Positions 9,598 through 17,897 of a stretch of 64,000 nt of DNA are shown here, in pieces; position 1 is the stretch's first letter; every line of letters begins with the position of its first letter. Source of the stretch: Flammeovirgaceae bacterium UBA2786 (lineage in GTDB: Bacteria; Bacteroidota; Bacteroidia; Cytophagales; Cyclobacteriaceae). The position numbers were made by a program, and so were the translations under genes. The notes below the pieces were generated by a model that saw nothing but the letters and a program-made list of their open reading frames with translations, made no database searches and was not told the DNA's origin. The stretch is from assembly GCA_002352225.1 (NCBI GenBank), contig DEIA01000032.1:17650-81649 (forward strand), written 5' to 3'.

Positions 9598-10182
9598 ATG
9601 AATGTGATTAAGATACCCATGTTTCCCCTCTCCATTTTTCCATTGCCGGGCGAAATGGTTCCCCTGCACATTTATGAGCCTCGCTACCGCCAGCTGTTAG
9701 AAGATGCCGAGAATAAAGACATGGCATTTGGTATTTACTATAATCATGTCTCCAACATAGAAAAACTAGGTTCGCTTGTAAAATTAGAAAGCGTAATAAA
9801 ACGCCATAGCAATGGCGAAGCGGACATAATAGTTAAGTGTGTGGATTTACTTTCTATGAGCAAATTGTTCCGAACCTTTCGCGATAAGCTTTACCCCGGG
9901 GCAGAAGTGGAGTTATGGAATGTTGATCTTTCCGAACCTATGGATAACACGCTTCGTCAGCACTTTTCCGAATACATGGGTGTAATGCATTTGAGCCACC
10001 CCGAAAAAAGTATTTCAATCTTTGATGTAGCCAATGATTTGAACCTTGGGTTTGAAGATCGTCTCAAATTCGTACAGTTACCGGACGATCGTAAATCTCC
10101 GTTCATCATTACTCGGTTAAAATATCAGATTGCCTTATTAAAGGAAGCAGAAAAGGCTAAAGACGTTTATCATCTTAATTAA
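9598..10182 (+). CDS. LON peptidase N-terminal (substrate-binding) domain protein
   Basis: A 194-residue cytosolic protein consisting of the LON N-terminal domain alone. The opening IPMFPLSIFPLPGEMVPLHI followed by YEPRYRQL is the typical signature. There is no AAA+ module and no Ser-Lys protease dyad, so it is not a protease. Stand-alone LON-domain proteins are common in bacteria and their role is poorly known; protein binding is the usual guess. It is preceded by about 60 bases and followed by 168 bases with no gene. Confidence 0.85.
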   Translation: MNVIKIPMFPLSIFPLPGEMVPLHIYEPRYRQLLEDAENKDMAFGIYYNHVSNIEKLGSLVKLESVIKRHSNGEADIIVKCVDLLSMSKLFRTFRDKLYPGAEVELWNVDLSEPMDNTLRQHFSEYMGVMHLSHPEKSISIFDVANDLNLGFEDRLKFVQLPDDRKSPFIITRLKYQIALLKEAEKAKDVYHLN

Positions 10183-10350
10183 GTTTCAGTACTGAAATTA
10201 TTTTAGGTTTAACTCAACCTTTACGATAGTCGTTTCGTTTGAAACGGACTTCACACAAAACTTCCTTCACAATTTTTTTTAACATTCTTTAACACCACTC
10301 GTGCAACAATTAACGATTGCACTGCGTCATAAGGCTATAAATTTATTTTT

Positions 10351-10926
10351 ATGAAAATATTACAAATGGTGTTAGCAGGTGTGCTATTCAGCACATGTGC
10401 ATTTGCGGGTGTGGTTGATGAACCAGCCTCGACAGAAGGTTTTGCGGTTACGCATGTTGCAGGCAGTACAGTACTAAAAGTGTACTATGCTTCGGAACAA
10501 GCGGGTAATGTTAAAATTACAATTCTGAACAAACAGGGGGATGTGGTTCACACAGAAACAATACGAAAAATTTCGAACTTTGTAAGACCCTACAACCTTT
10601 CTCAGTTATCGGCAGGTGAATACAAGGTAGTGATTCAGGATAGGAATGGTATACGGGAAGAAGTAGTCCAGTTTTCAAACGGAAAAATTGATAAGTGGAT
10701 CAACATCCTACGGTTACCTGAAAATGGAAAGTTCCTTCTTTCTGTCAAATCAAAAGCGTCAGATCAGATTAATGTAAATGTATACGATCGGGATAACCGC
10801 TTAATTCATTCGGAGGCGCGCGATGTAAAAAGTGATTTTGCTGAAGTGCTTACCATCAAGAACATTAACGAATTTACAATCGAGATTACCGATAGCAATG
10901 GTGTACTTAAAACACTGAAGAACTAA
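10351..10926 (+). CDS. Exported two-module beta-sandwich-like protein
   Basis: A 191-residue protein with a signal peptide (cleavage near CAFAG). The mature part holds two similar modules of about 80 residues. The first contains VKITILNKQGDVVHTETI followed by LSAGEYKVVI; the second contains INVNVYDRDNRLIHSEA followed by FTIEITDSNG. This pattern (strand, DxxG turn, strand, then GxY) resembles the Ig-like modules at the ends of Bacteroidota secreted proteins. It is paralogous to the next gene. No enzyme motif is visible. A hairpin terminator follows at 10954. Confidence 0.7.
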   Translation: MKILQMVLAGVLFSTCAFAGVVDEPASTEGFAVTHVAGSTVLKVYYASEQAGNVKITILNKQGDVVHTETIRKISNFVRPYNLSQLSAGEYKVVIQDRNGIREEVVQFSNGKIDKWINILRLPENGKFLLSVKSKASDQINVNVYDRDNRLIHSEARDVKSDFAEVLTIKNINEFTIEITDSNGVLKTLKN

Positions 10927-10953
10927 TGAAGGTGTTTGCTTAAAGGCAGAAGT

Positions 10954-10981
10954 AACCCGCAACCAAACGTGCGGGTTATTT
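10954..10981 (+). terminator. Rho-independent terminator
   Basis: Arms AACCCGCA (10954-10961) and TGCGGGTT (10970-10977) pair perfectly around an 8-base loop and are followed by ATTTT. It lies 27 bases after the stop of the 10351 gene, so the two paralogues have separate transcripts. Confidence 0.8.
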
Positions 10982-11194
10982 TCTTGTTGTACATGCAATC
11001 GTTTGAGATGTTAATTTTTTTATTACCTGTTGGTTTTATTGAATTTCTCTGGTTCTACAGACGTTAGTTTACAGTTACTGCATACATAAAAGGCCGCAAA
11101 CGTTTTTTTATTTCAAAAATCAAGTTTACTTACAGCCTTGTAACCATACTTTGTTTGCAGCCGTACATTTACACTGAAACAAAACAAAAAAACT

Positions 11195-11767
11195 ATGAAA
11201 ACTAAATCAGTTGTACTTGCCTTAGTGATGGCTTTAGTATCGGTGGCAGCACTTGCGGCTGATCCTGTAAATCCAAAAATGGTTGTAGTAAATCAAAAGG
11301 ATCCGGCAACCTTCAAAGTAATTTATGAAGGATCGCAAACAGGAAAACTAACTTTAAGAATATGGGATAACCAGGGAAATAAAGTAGTAACACAAACTAT
11401 TTCAGGTGTAGAGAGCTTTATGCGCACGGTAAATTTTGCAGGCATGACAGCCGGTGAATATACCATTGAAGTAAGTGGAGCCAATGGTAAACAGACTCAG
11501 AAAATTACCTATCAGCCTGCTGCTGGTGTTTCTACCCAAAGCGCCATTCATTTATCTAAATTATCAGCAGTAGATAAATATCTGCTGGCGGTATCAAATG
11601 CCAAAGAGGTAAATGTAAAAATTTATGATGGTGTAAATAATCTGGTACACGATCAGAATGTGGCTGTTAATGGAAGCATTGGCCTGGTGTATGACCTGAG
11701 CAAAGTTTCTGGCTCACCTAAGTTTGAAGTTAGCAGTGCTAACGAAACAAAAGTTGTACGATACTAA
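11195..11767 (+). CDS. Exported two-module protein, paralogue of the 10351 gene
   Basis: A 190-residue protein with a signal peptide (cleavage near AALAAD). Its module plan matches its neighbour: LTLRIWDNQGNKVVTQTI with TAGEYTIEV in the first half, and VNVKIYDGVNNLVHDQ in the second. Sequence identity is modest but the order, length and turn motifs coincide, so this is an old tandem duplication. Each gene has its own terminator. Function is unknown; an envelope structural or adhesive role would fit the fold but is inference. Confidence 0.7.
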   Translation: MKTKSVVLALVMALVSVAALAADPVNPKMVVVNQKDPATFKVIYEGSQTGKLTLRIWDNQGNKVVTQTISGVESFMRTVNFAGMTAGEYTIEVSGANGKQTQKITYQPAAGVSTQSAIHLSKLSAVDKYLLAVSNAKEVNVKIYDGVNNLVHDQNVAVNGSIGLVYDLSKVSGSPKFEVSSANETKVVRY

Positions 11768-11796
11768 TCAAGAATTGTTGTTTTAGGAGTGTGTGA

Positions 11797-11824
11797 AAAA
11801 GCCCCCGCGTTGTCGGGGGCTTTT
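11797..11824. terminator. Bidirectional terminator between convergent genes
   Basis: GCCCCCG (11801-11807) and CGGGGGC (11814-11820) pair around CGTTGT, with an A run before and a T run after, so it can stop transcription of both the 11195 gene and icmF. Confidence 0.9.
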
Positions 11825-11830
11825 AATTTT

Positions 11831-14800
11831 CTACATATTCCTGCGGTACTGCCCGCCTACTTCAAACAACGCTTTGGTTATTTCGCCCAGCGAGCACACT
11901 TTGCAGGCCTCAATCAACTCTTCAAAAATGTTTTTGTTTTGAACAGCTGCATGGCGTACTCGCTCTAACAGCACAGTTGCCTTTTCTCCCTGAAATGCAT
12001 GCAGGTTCTTAAGCATGGTAATCTGATACTCTTTTTCTTCGGTTGTAGCCCGAATCACTTCTTGCGGAATAATAGTGGGAGAGCCTTTTGAACTTAAAAA
12101 AGTATTTACTCCAATGATAGGGTATTCGCCTGTATGCTTTAATGTTTCGTAATACAGACTTTCCTCCTGAATCTTTCCGCGTTGGTACATGGTTTCCATT
12201 GCACCTAACACGCCCCCACGTTCGGTAATGCGATCAAACTCACTCAATACCGCTTCTTCTACCAGGTTGGTAAGTTCTTCAATAATAAAAGAACCTTGCG
12301 TTGGGTTTTCGTTTTTGGCTAAGCCTAGTTCTTTGTTGATGATTAACTGAATAGCCATAGCTCTGCGCACACTCTCTTCTGTTGGGGTGGTAATGGCTTC
12401 ATCGTAAGCATTGGTGTGCAACGAATTACAATTGTCGTAAATCGCGTACAAGGCTTGCAACGTTGTGCGGATGTCATTAAAATCAATTTCTTGTGCGTGT
12501 AACGAGCGACCTGATGTTTGAATGTGATATTTCAACATCTGGCTGCGGGCATTCGCATTGTATTTATTCTTCATCGCCTTGGCCCATAGGCGCCTGGCCA
12601 CGCGACCGATTACTGCGTATTCGGGATCGATACCATTGCTGAAGAAGAACGAAAGGTTAGGAGCAAAGTCGTTAATGTTCATGCCGCGGCTTAAATAGTA
12701 TTCCACGTAGGTGAAACCATTGGCAAGCGTGAACGCTAACTGTGTGATGGGGTTGGCACCGGCCTCAGCAATATGGTAACCCGAAATAGAAACGGAGTAA
12801 AAATTTCTAACGTTCTTATCGATAAAATACTGTTGCACATCGCCCATCAGGCGCAAGGCAAATTCGGTAGAGAAGATGCAGGTGTTCTGTGCCTGATCTT
12901 CTTTTAGGATGTCGGCTTGAACGGTACCGCGTACTTGTGATAGCGTTTCAGCTTTTATCTTTTCATAAACATCTTTAGGTAACACCTGGTCACCGGTTAC
13001 GCCCAATAACATTAAACCTAAACCATTGTTGCCTTTAGGTAAACTACCTTGATAAGTTGGTCTTTCTTTGCCCTTGTAGATAGCAGCAATCTTTTTCTCA
13101 ACTTCATTTTCTAATCCATTTTGTTTGATGTACACCTCGCATTGCTGATCGATTGCCGCATTCATAAAGTAGCCAAGCAGCATGGGGGCAGGGCCATTGA
13201 TGGTCATGGATACAGAAGTTTTCGGATCGGCCAGGTTAAAGCCACTGTATAACTTCTTAGCATCGTCCAGACAGCAGATGCTAACACCTGAGTTACCAAT
13301 CTTACCATAAATATCCGGACGATAATCCGGATCATTTCCGTAAAGTGTTACCGAATCGAACGCGGTGGATAAACGTTTGGCTGGCATGGCCATACTTACA
13401 TAATGAAAGCGTCTGTTGGTTCGTTCGGGCCCGCCTTCACCCGCAAACATTCGGGTAGGGTCTTCGCCTTCGCGCTTAAACGGATATATTCCGGCTGTAT
13501 AGGGAAACTCGCCTGGTACATTTTCCTGAAGGTTCCATTTTAACAAATCGCCCCAGGCTTGGTACCGTGGTAACGATACTTTCGGAATTTGTAAATGAGA
13601 AAGAGATTCGGAATGAGTTTGAATACCAATTTCTTTATCGCGTACCTTAAACTTGAAAACGGGTGATTGGTATTGATTTACTTTGTTACCCCAGTCTTCA
13701 ATGAGTTTAATGTTTTTCGGATCGATGTTGAGTTTTAATTTATCCACCTCACCCTCTAACTCCCTCTCCAAGGGAGAGGGAGAACCATTTGCTTTTATAT
13801 GTTCAACGGTTTTCTGAACAGCGTAAAGTTTCTGTGCTGTTTCACTTTGTTCGGTTACCCATTGATCGTACGCGCGGTTGTTTTCTGAAATTTCGCTGAG
13901 GTACCGTGTACGATGCGGAGGAATAACAAAAACTTTTTCTGACATCTCCTGCGTAATCTCGAATGATGATTTCAGATCAGCCCCCGTTTTTTCTACAATC
14001 TTTTCAATAATGTGCTTGTACAATTGGTTCGTACCCGGGTCGTTAAACTGCGAAGCAATAGTGCCGAACACCGGCATATCTTCAGGCTTTTTATCAAATA
14101 GCTGATGGTTGCGTTGATATTGTTTTTTTACATCGCGTAAAGCATCTAATCCACCGCGTTTATCAAATTTGTTCAGTGCAATTACATCGGCAAAATCAAG
14201 CATGTCGATTTTTTCGAGCTGGGTAGCGGCACCGTATTCGGGTGTCATCACATAGAGTGATACATTGCTGTGGTCGAGTATTTCGGTATCGCTTTGACCG
14301 ATGCCCGAAGTTTCAAGAATGATCAGATCGAACCCGGCAGCTTTTAAAATACTAATGGCATCTTTTACATAAGCCGACAGCGCGAGGTTACTTTGTCGCG
14401 TAGCTAACGAACGCATATACACACGCGGATTGTTAATCGCATTCATGCGAATGCGATCGCCCAACAGGGCACCACCGGTTTTTCGTTTTGATGGATCTAC
14501 TGAAATCAATCCTATGTTTTTGTCTTTGAAGTCGGTAAGAAATCTGCGTACAATTTCATCCACCATCGAAGATTTACCCGCGCCACCCGTACCGGTTATT
14601 CCCAACACAGGTGCTTTGGATTGTTCTGCTTGCTTGTTGATTTCGTTTAATGTATCGCGGTGTTCGTCAGAATAATTTTCAGCAGCCGAAATTAATTGTG
14701 CAATATCCAAATGACTGCTGGCTGCCAACTGCTTCCTGCTTACTTTTTTTCCAGTTGGAAAATCTGCTTTCTCAACAAGATCATTAATCATTCCCTGCAA

Positions 14801-15244
14801 GCCCAACGCGCGGCCATCGTCAGGCGAATAAATTTTGGTGATGCCATACTCCATCAGCTCTTTACTTTCTTCGGGAAGAATTACACCACCGCCACCACCA
14901 ACAATTTTAATATGACCTGCGCCTTTTTTCTGCAACAAGTCGTACATGTATTTAAAATATTCGTTGTGCCCGCCCTGGTAACTGGTCATGGCAATGGCCT
15001 GTGCATCTTCCTGAATAGCAGTGTTCACAACTTCTTCTACGCTTCGGTCGTGGCCGAGGTGGATTACTTCAACTCCGGTTGCCTGAATAATTCTGCGCAT
15101 GATGTTGATGGCAGCATCGTGGCCATCGAACAAACTGGCGGCTGTTACAATACGGACTTTGTTTTTGGGCTTGTATGGCTGTGGAGCTGCATGACCGGCA
15201 AGATTGGTTTGTGGAGTTTTGGCAGACTTTGTTTCAGCGCTCAT
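11831..15244 (-). CDS. icmF: Fused isobutyryl-CoA mutase IcmF
   Basis: Adenosylcobalamin enzyme interconverting isobutyryl-CoA and n-butyryl-CoA, with its GTPase chaperone built in. The 1137 residues hold an N-terminal B12-binding domain (DGHD at 40-43, His42 being the expected cobalt ligand; GGGGG near 117). Next comes a MeaB-like G domain (P-loop GTGGAGKSS 218-226, NKFD 358-361) and a linker, then the mutase TIM barrel from about 560. Phe600 (in RMFAGEGG) and Gln786 (in DQAQNT) are the isobutyryl-type pair; methylmalonyl-CoA mutases have Tyr and Arg there. A palindromic repeat is translated within the linker near residues 485-500. A -7 box lies 22 bases upstream. Confidence 0.95.
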   Translation of the reverse strand: MSAETKSAKTPQTNLAGHAAPQPYKPKNKVRIVTAASLFDGHDAAINIMRRIIQATGVEVIHLGHDRSVEEVVNTAIQEDAQAIAMTSYQGGHNEYFKYMYDLLQKKGAGHIKIVGGGGGVILPEESKELMEYGITKIYSPDDGRALGLQGMINDLVEKADFPTGKKVSRKQLAASSHLDIAQLISAAENYSDEHRDTLNEINKQAEQSKAPVLGITGTGGAGKSSMVDEIVRRFLTDFKDKNIGLISVDPSKRKTGGALLGDRIRMNAINNPRVYMRSLATRQSNLALSAYVKDAISILKAAGFDLIILETSGIGQSDTEILDHSNVSLYVMTPEYGAATQLEKIDMLDFADVIALNKFDKRGGLDALRDVKKQYQRNHQLFDKKPEDMPVFGTIASQFNDPGTNQLYKHIIEKIVEKTGADLKSSFEITQEMSEKVFVIPPHRTRYLSEISENNRAYDQWVTEQSETAQKLYAVQKTVEHIKANGSPSPLERELEGEVDKLKLNIDPKNIKLIEDWGNKVNQYQSPVFKFKVRDKEIGIQTHSESLSHLQIPKVSLPRYQAWGDLLKWNLQENVPGEFPYTAGIYPFKREGEDPTRMFAGEGGPERTNRRFHYVSMAMPAKRLSTAFDSVTLYGNDPDYRPDIYGKIGNSGVSICCLDDAKKLYSGFNLADPKTSVSMTINGPAPMLLGYFMNAAIDQQCEVYIKQNGLENEVEKKIAAIYKGKERPTYQGSLPKGNNGLGLMLLGVTGDQVLPKDVYEKIKAETLSQVRGTVQADILKEDQAQNTCIFSTEFALRLMGDVQQYFIDKNVRNFYSVSISGYHIAEAGANPITQLAFTLANGFTYVEYYLSRGMNINDFAPNLSFFFSNGIDPEYAVIGRVARRLWAKAMKNKYNANARSQMLKYHIQTSGRSLHAQEIDFNDIRTTLQALYAIYDNCNSLHTNAYDEAITTPTEESVRRAMAIQLIINKELGLAKNENPTQGSFIIEELTNLVEEAVLSEFDRITERGGVLGAMETMYQRGKIQEESLYYETLKHTGEYPIIGVNTFLSSKGSPTIIPQEVIRATTEEKEYQITMLKNLHAFQGEKATVLLERVRHAAVQNKNIFEELIEACKVCSLGEITKALFEVGGQYRRNM
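13750..13790. repeat. Palindromic repeat inserted in frame in icmF
   Basis: CTCCCTCTCC (13760-13769) and GGAGAGGGAG (13773-13782) form a perfect 10-bp inverted repeat with a 3-base loop, flanked by CCTCACCCTCTAA and AACCATTT. I recognise this kind of sequence as a dispersed Bacteroidota intergenic repeat. Here it is read as PLERELEGEVD in the linker between the G domain and the mutase domain, without breaking the frame. Confidence 0.7.
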
Positions 15245-15265
15245 TTCAGAATCAGGTTAACCGCG

Positions 15266-15273
15266 CAAAAGTA
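15266..15273 (-). promoter_or_regulatory. -7 promoter element for icmF
   Basis: On the minus strand this reads TACTTTTG, an exact fit to TAnnTTTG, 21 bases before the icmF ATG. The -33 box is unclear. Confidence 0.5.
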
Positions 15274-15308
15274 CAGAAAAATAAGATTTGGCTAACGGCT
15301 GGTAGGGG

Positions 15309-15338
15309 TTTGAGACTTAATCGTTTATCTTAATTTTG
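15309..15338 (+). promoter_or_regulatory. Promoter for the histidine kinase gene
   Basis: TTTG (15309-15312) and TAATTTTG (15331-15338) are separated by 18 bases, matching both halves of the Bacteroidota sigma-ABfr promoter, 19 bases before the ATG at 15358. This is the most complete promoter seen in the window. Confidence 0.6.
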
Positions 15339-15357
15339 CAGTTCATTTAAGTGTTTG

Positions 15358-17325
15358 ATGCTGAGTTGGTTTAATATTTATGCGCCATCTGAGAAGGTTC
15401 CGGAGTCGTTGAGGCAATCCGTTTACATAACCAATATTCTTTCATCCATTTTCGCGGTATTAGCACTTATTCTTTTTGGTATCCTTTTCGTCATGTTTGT
15501 GTGGACGGGTACGTCCATTTTTATCATTCTGGTAGCCGTAATCTTTGGCTTGGTGCCTTTAATTAATAGGGTTAACCACGATGTGGGTCGCCTCTTGTTT
15601 TGCCTGGTGCCGGTGTATGTTACGTTCGGTATTTCGCTCTATGGAAAGATTAAAGTACCGGAACAGTCCTATATCACGTATTTCGATATACGCTTTATTA
15701 TTCTGGTTACAACCATTTTACCGGCAATTGCATTTGTTATTGAAGAAAAATGGAAGATGGTTGTTTGCCTGGTTTCAACTCTGGCTTGTTTGCTATTGTT
15801 CGATCCGGTTCACAATGCTTTTGGGTTAGGCTATTTTCAGCGCGGGTTTACGGCACGCTCCTATTATTACATGAACTACATAACGCTGGTTTCTTTTCTG
15901 GTGTTATCCAGCGGGATTATTGTGTTAAAGATAATTACGGGACGGGCCGAGGCACAGGTTAAGAAATCGGTTCAGGAATTAAATTCCAGCAACCAGTTGT
16001 TGATGGTAAAGAATGAAGAATTAGTGAAGTTGAACGAATCGATGGCCCAGCAGAGCGAGAAATTGATTTTCCAAAAAAAGCAAATTCATGAAAGCCGTGA
16101 ATTGATTGCCGAGGCTAATTTAATGATTAGCCAACAACAGGAAAAACTAATTGAATCTAATAAAGAACTTGCAAAATTGGTAGAACAAAAGACTGATGCA
16201 CTAACGCTGGCGAACGAAGAATTAATTCGGCATAACAATGAATTGCGACAGTTTTCGTACACGGTTTCACATAACCTGAGAGCTCCGGTTGCCCGTTTGC
16301 TTGGCCTTACCGATTTGTTTAACCGCCTTGAACAGGCTGATAACAAAGACGGAATAGCCAGCATGATTCAGAAATCAGGAAGAGAACTGGATGAAGTATT
16401 GAAAGATCTTAACCAGATTATAGACCTGCGAAATGATTTGTACCGGGTGCGTGAAAAAATTCACTTTAGTGAAGAATGGCAGAAAACTATTTTCATACTT
16501 CAGGAACAGATCAGGCCGGGTTACCGAATTCAAACTAATTTTGAGCAAGGGCCAACCATATTTTCAATTCGGGCTATGATCCAGAGTATTTTGTACAATC
16601 TGGTAAGCAACGCAATTAAGTATCGTAATCCGGAACGGGAGTTGCACATTGATATCACCACTACGAGACAATCCGATCAATCCATAATATTGAAAGTAAG
16701 TGATAATGGGTTAGGTATTAATCTTGAATCTCAAAAGGAGAATGTGTTTAAACTCTATCGCAGATTTCATTCTCATGTAGATGGTAAAGGTTTGGGTTTG
16801 TATTTGGTGAAAACACAAATAGATACACTGGGGGGTACCATTAACATTGAAAGTGAGATTAACAGAGGTACAACTTTTATTGTAACATTACCTCATCCTC
16901 AGAACATTAGTGAGCAGGTAATTTTTCAAAGCGAGGTTGCCCATATTTATTTTGATGCGGATATTAATAATACGGTAATCCTTTGGAAAGAAAACGTTAC
17001 CGCTCCGGAATTCAGAAAAGCTTACCAGGCGGTACTCCATTCATTAAAAACTTACAATTCTCCAGGGTGCATTGTCGACTCCAGGAAGCAAGGGCTTGTG
17101 CCAGATGAAGAGCAGCAATGGCTTGTGGGTACGGTTATTCCGGAGGCTGTGCGGCACGGATTAAAACGCATTGCAGGAGTTGGTTTGGCAGAGCCATTGC
17201 GTAAAGCGTATATGGAGAAGATAATGGCAAAAGCCGGGTTACTTGGTGTAGAATTGAAATTTTTCAGCGAAATGAGTGATGCGGTTGCCTGGATGAAATC
17301 TTTTACCCGGAGCCAGAACGGATAA
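15358..17325 (+). CDS. Membrane sensor histidine kinase with C-terminal STAS-like domain
   Basis: About 655 residues. The N-terminal third has about six hydrophobic segments (to roughly residue 195), then a long coiled coil. The HisKA H-box is FSYTVSHNLRAPVARLLG, followed by the HATPase with N-box LVSNAIKYRN, DNGLGI and GKGLGLYLVK. Residues from about 525 to the end form an extra domain (VDSRKQGLVPDEEQQWLVG, then RIAGVG) resembling the STAS/SpoIIAA-like domains found alone in Bacteroidota. No receiver domain is present and no response-regulator gene is adjacent. I prefer ATG 15358 to the TTG one codon earlier. It is divergent from icmF. Confidence 0.88.
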   Translation: MLSWFNIYAPSEKVPESLRQSVYITNILSSIFAVLALILFGILFVMFVWTGTSIFIILVAVIFGLVPLINRVNHDVGRLLFCLVPVYVTFGISLYGKIKVPEQSYITYFDIRFIILVTTILPAIAFVIEEKWKMVVCLVSTLACLLLFDPVHNAFGLGYFQRGFTARSYYYMNYITLVSFLVLSSGIIVLKIITGRAEAQVKKSVQELNSSNQLLMVKNEELVKLNESMAQQSEKLIFQKKQIHESRELIAEANLMISQQQEKLIESNKELAKLVEQKTDALTLANEELIRHNNELRQFSYTVSHNLRAPVARLLGLTDLFNRLEQADNKDGIASMIQKSGRELDEVLKDLNQIIDLRNDLYRVREKIHFSEEWQKTIFILQEQIRPGYRIQTNFEQGPTIFSIRAMIQSILYNLVSNAIKYRNPERELHIDITTTRQSDQSIILKVSDNGLGINLESQKENVFKLYRRFHSHVDGKGLGLYLVKTQIDTLGGTINIESEINRGTTFIVTLPHPQNISEQVIFQSEVAHIYFDADINNTVILWKENVTAPEFRKAYQAVLHSLKTYNSPGCIVDSRKQGLVPDEEQQWLVGTVIPEAVRHGLKRIAGVGLAEPLRKAYMEKIMAKAGLLGVELKFFSEMSDAVAWMKSFTRSQNG

Positions 17326-17348
17326 TAATATTGACGCTATCTTTAGTT

Positions 17349-17356
17349 TACCTTTG
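17349..17356 (+). promoter_or_regulatory. -7 promoter element before the 17374 gene
   Basis: TACCTTTG is an exact TAnnTTTG match 17 bases before the ATG. A TTG at 17331-17333 could be the -33 box, at a slightly short spacing. Confidence 0.5.
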
Positions 17357-17373
17357 TTAGCAAATTACTTACC

Positions 17374-17592
17374 ATGAGCCAGGCATTTGTTCGGGAAGGA
17401 GATGAGCAAAGTTTATCGGATATTCCGCCTACGGTTAACGCATTGATTAACTTTCTTACCCGCGAGAATAACGGTGTGCGGGTATATGAAAAAAAGCTAA
17501 TTGATGTAGATGGCACCTTTGTGCATGAGATGAGTAATGGGTTGCGGTATGGGAAAGATGGTGCCGGCCGTTGGATTGTGGTTGAGATATGA
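17374..17592 (+). CDS. Small conserved-looking hypothetical protein
   Basis: A 72-residue acidic cytosolic protein without signal or membrane segment. It has its own -7 box, and its stop overlaps the ATG of the DUF952 gene by 4 bases (ATGA), a typical translational-coupling arrangement, which supports it being real. The family is not recognised. The stretch LRYGKDGAGRWIVVEI at the C terminus looks like a beta hairpin. Confidence 0.65.
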   Translation: MSQAFVREGDEQSLSDIPPTVNALINFLTRENNGVRVYEKKLIDVDGTFVHEMSNGLRYGKDGAGRWIVVEI

Positions 17593-17888
17593 TTTACCAC
17601 GTTATTTCAGAAGCCGTTTGGAATGAGCAACTTCACTCCGAATTTTTAGTAGTTCCATCGTTACAGACAGAAGGATTTATCCATTGTTGTACGAAGCATC
17701 AGGTTGAGGGTGTACGGGCACGATATTTTAAAGGGCAGCCTGGTTTACTCTTACTAGAAATAGATGAAAGCAAATTGGAGAGCGAGGTGCGATTTGAGAA
17801 GTCTACGAATGATGAATTATTTCCGCATGTGTATGGGCCAATCAATAAGAGAGCAATACTTAGCGTAACTCAGCTCAGAGAGGAATAA
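17589..17888 (+). CDS. DUF952 domain protein
   Basis: A 99-residue cytosolic protein of the DUF952 family. Recognisable parts are the opening IYHVISEAVWN, GFIHCCTKHQV near residue 30 and PHVYGPINKRAI near 80. DUF952 has a fold related to ADP-ribosyltransferases, but its activity is not established. Translation is coupled to the preceding 72-residue gene by an ATGA overlap. It converges with the lactate dehydrogenase gene, with only 9 bases between stops. Confidence 0.85.
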   Translation: MIYHVISEAVWNEQLHSEFLVVPSLQTEGFIHCCTKHQVEGVRARYFKGQPGLLLLEIDESKLESEVRFEKSTNDELFPHVYGPINKRAILSVTQLREE

Positions 17889-17897
17889 CTAATATTC

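Noticed and set aside
14696..15295. A 199-residue plus-strand frame antisense to icmF
   Set aside because: It is fully contained in and mirrors the icmF coding frame and shows no family signature.
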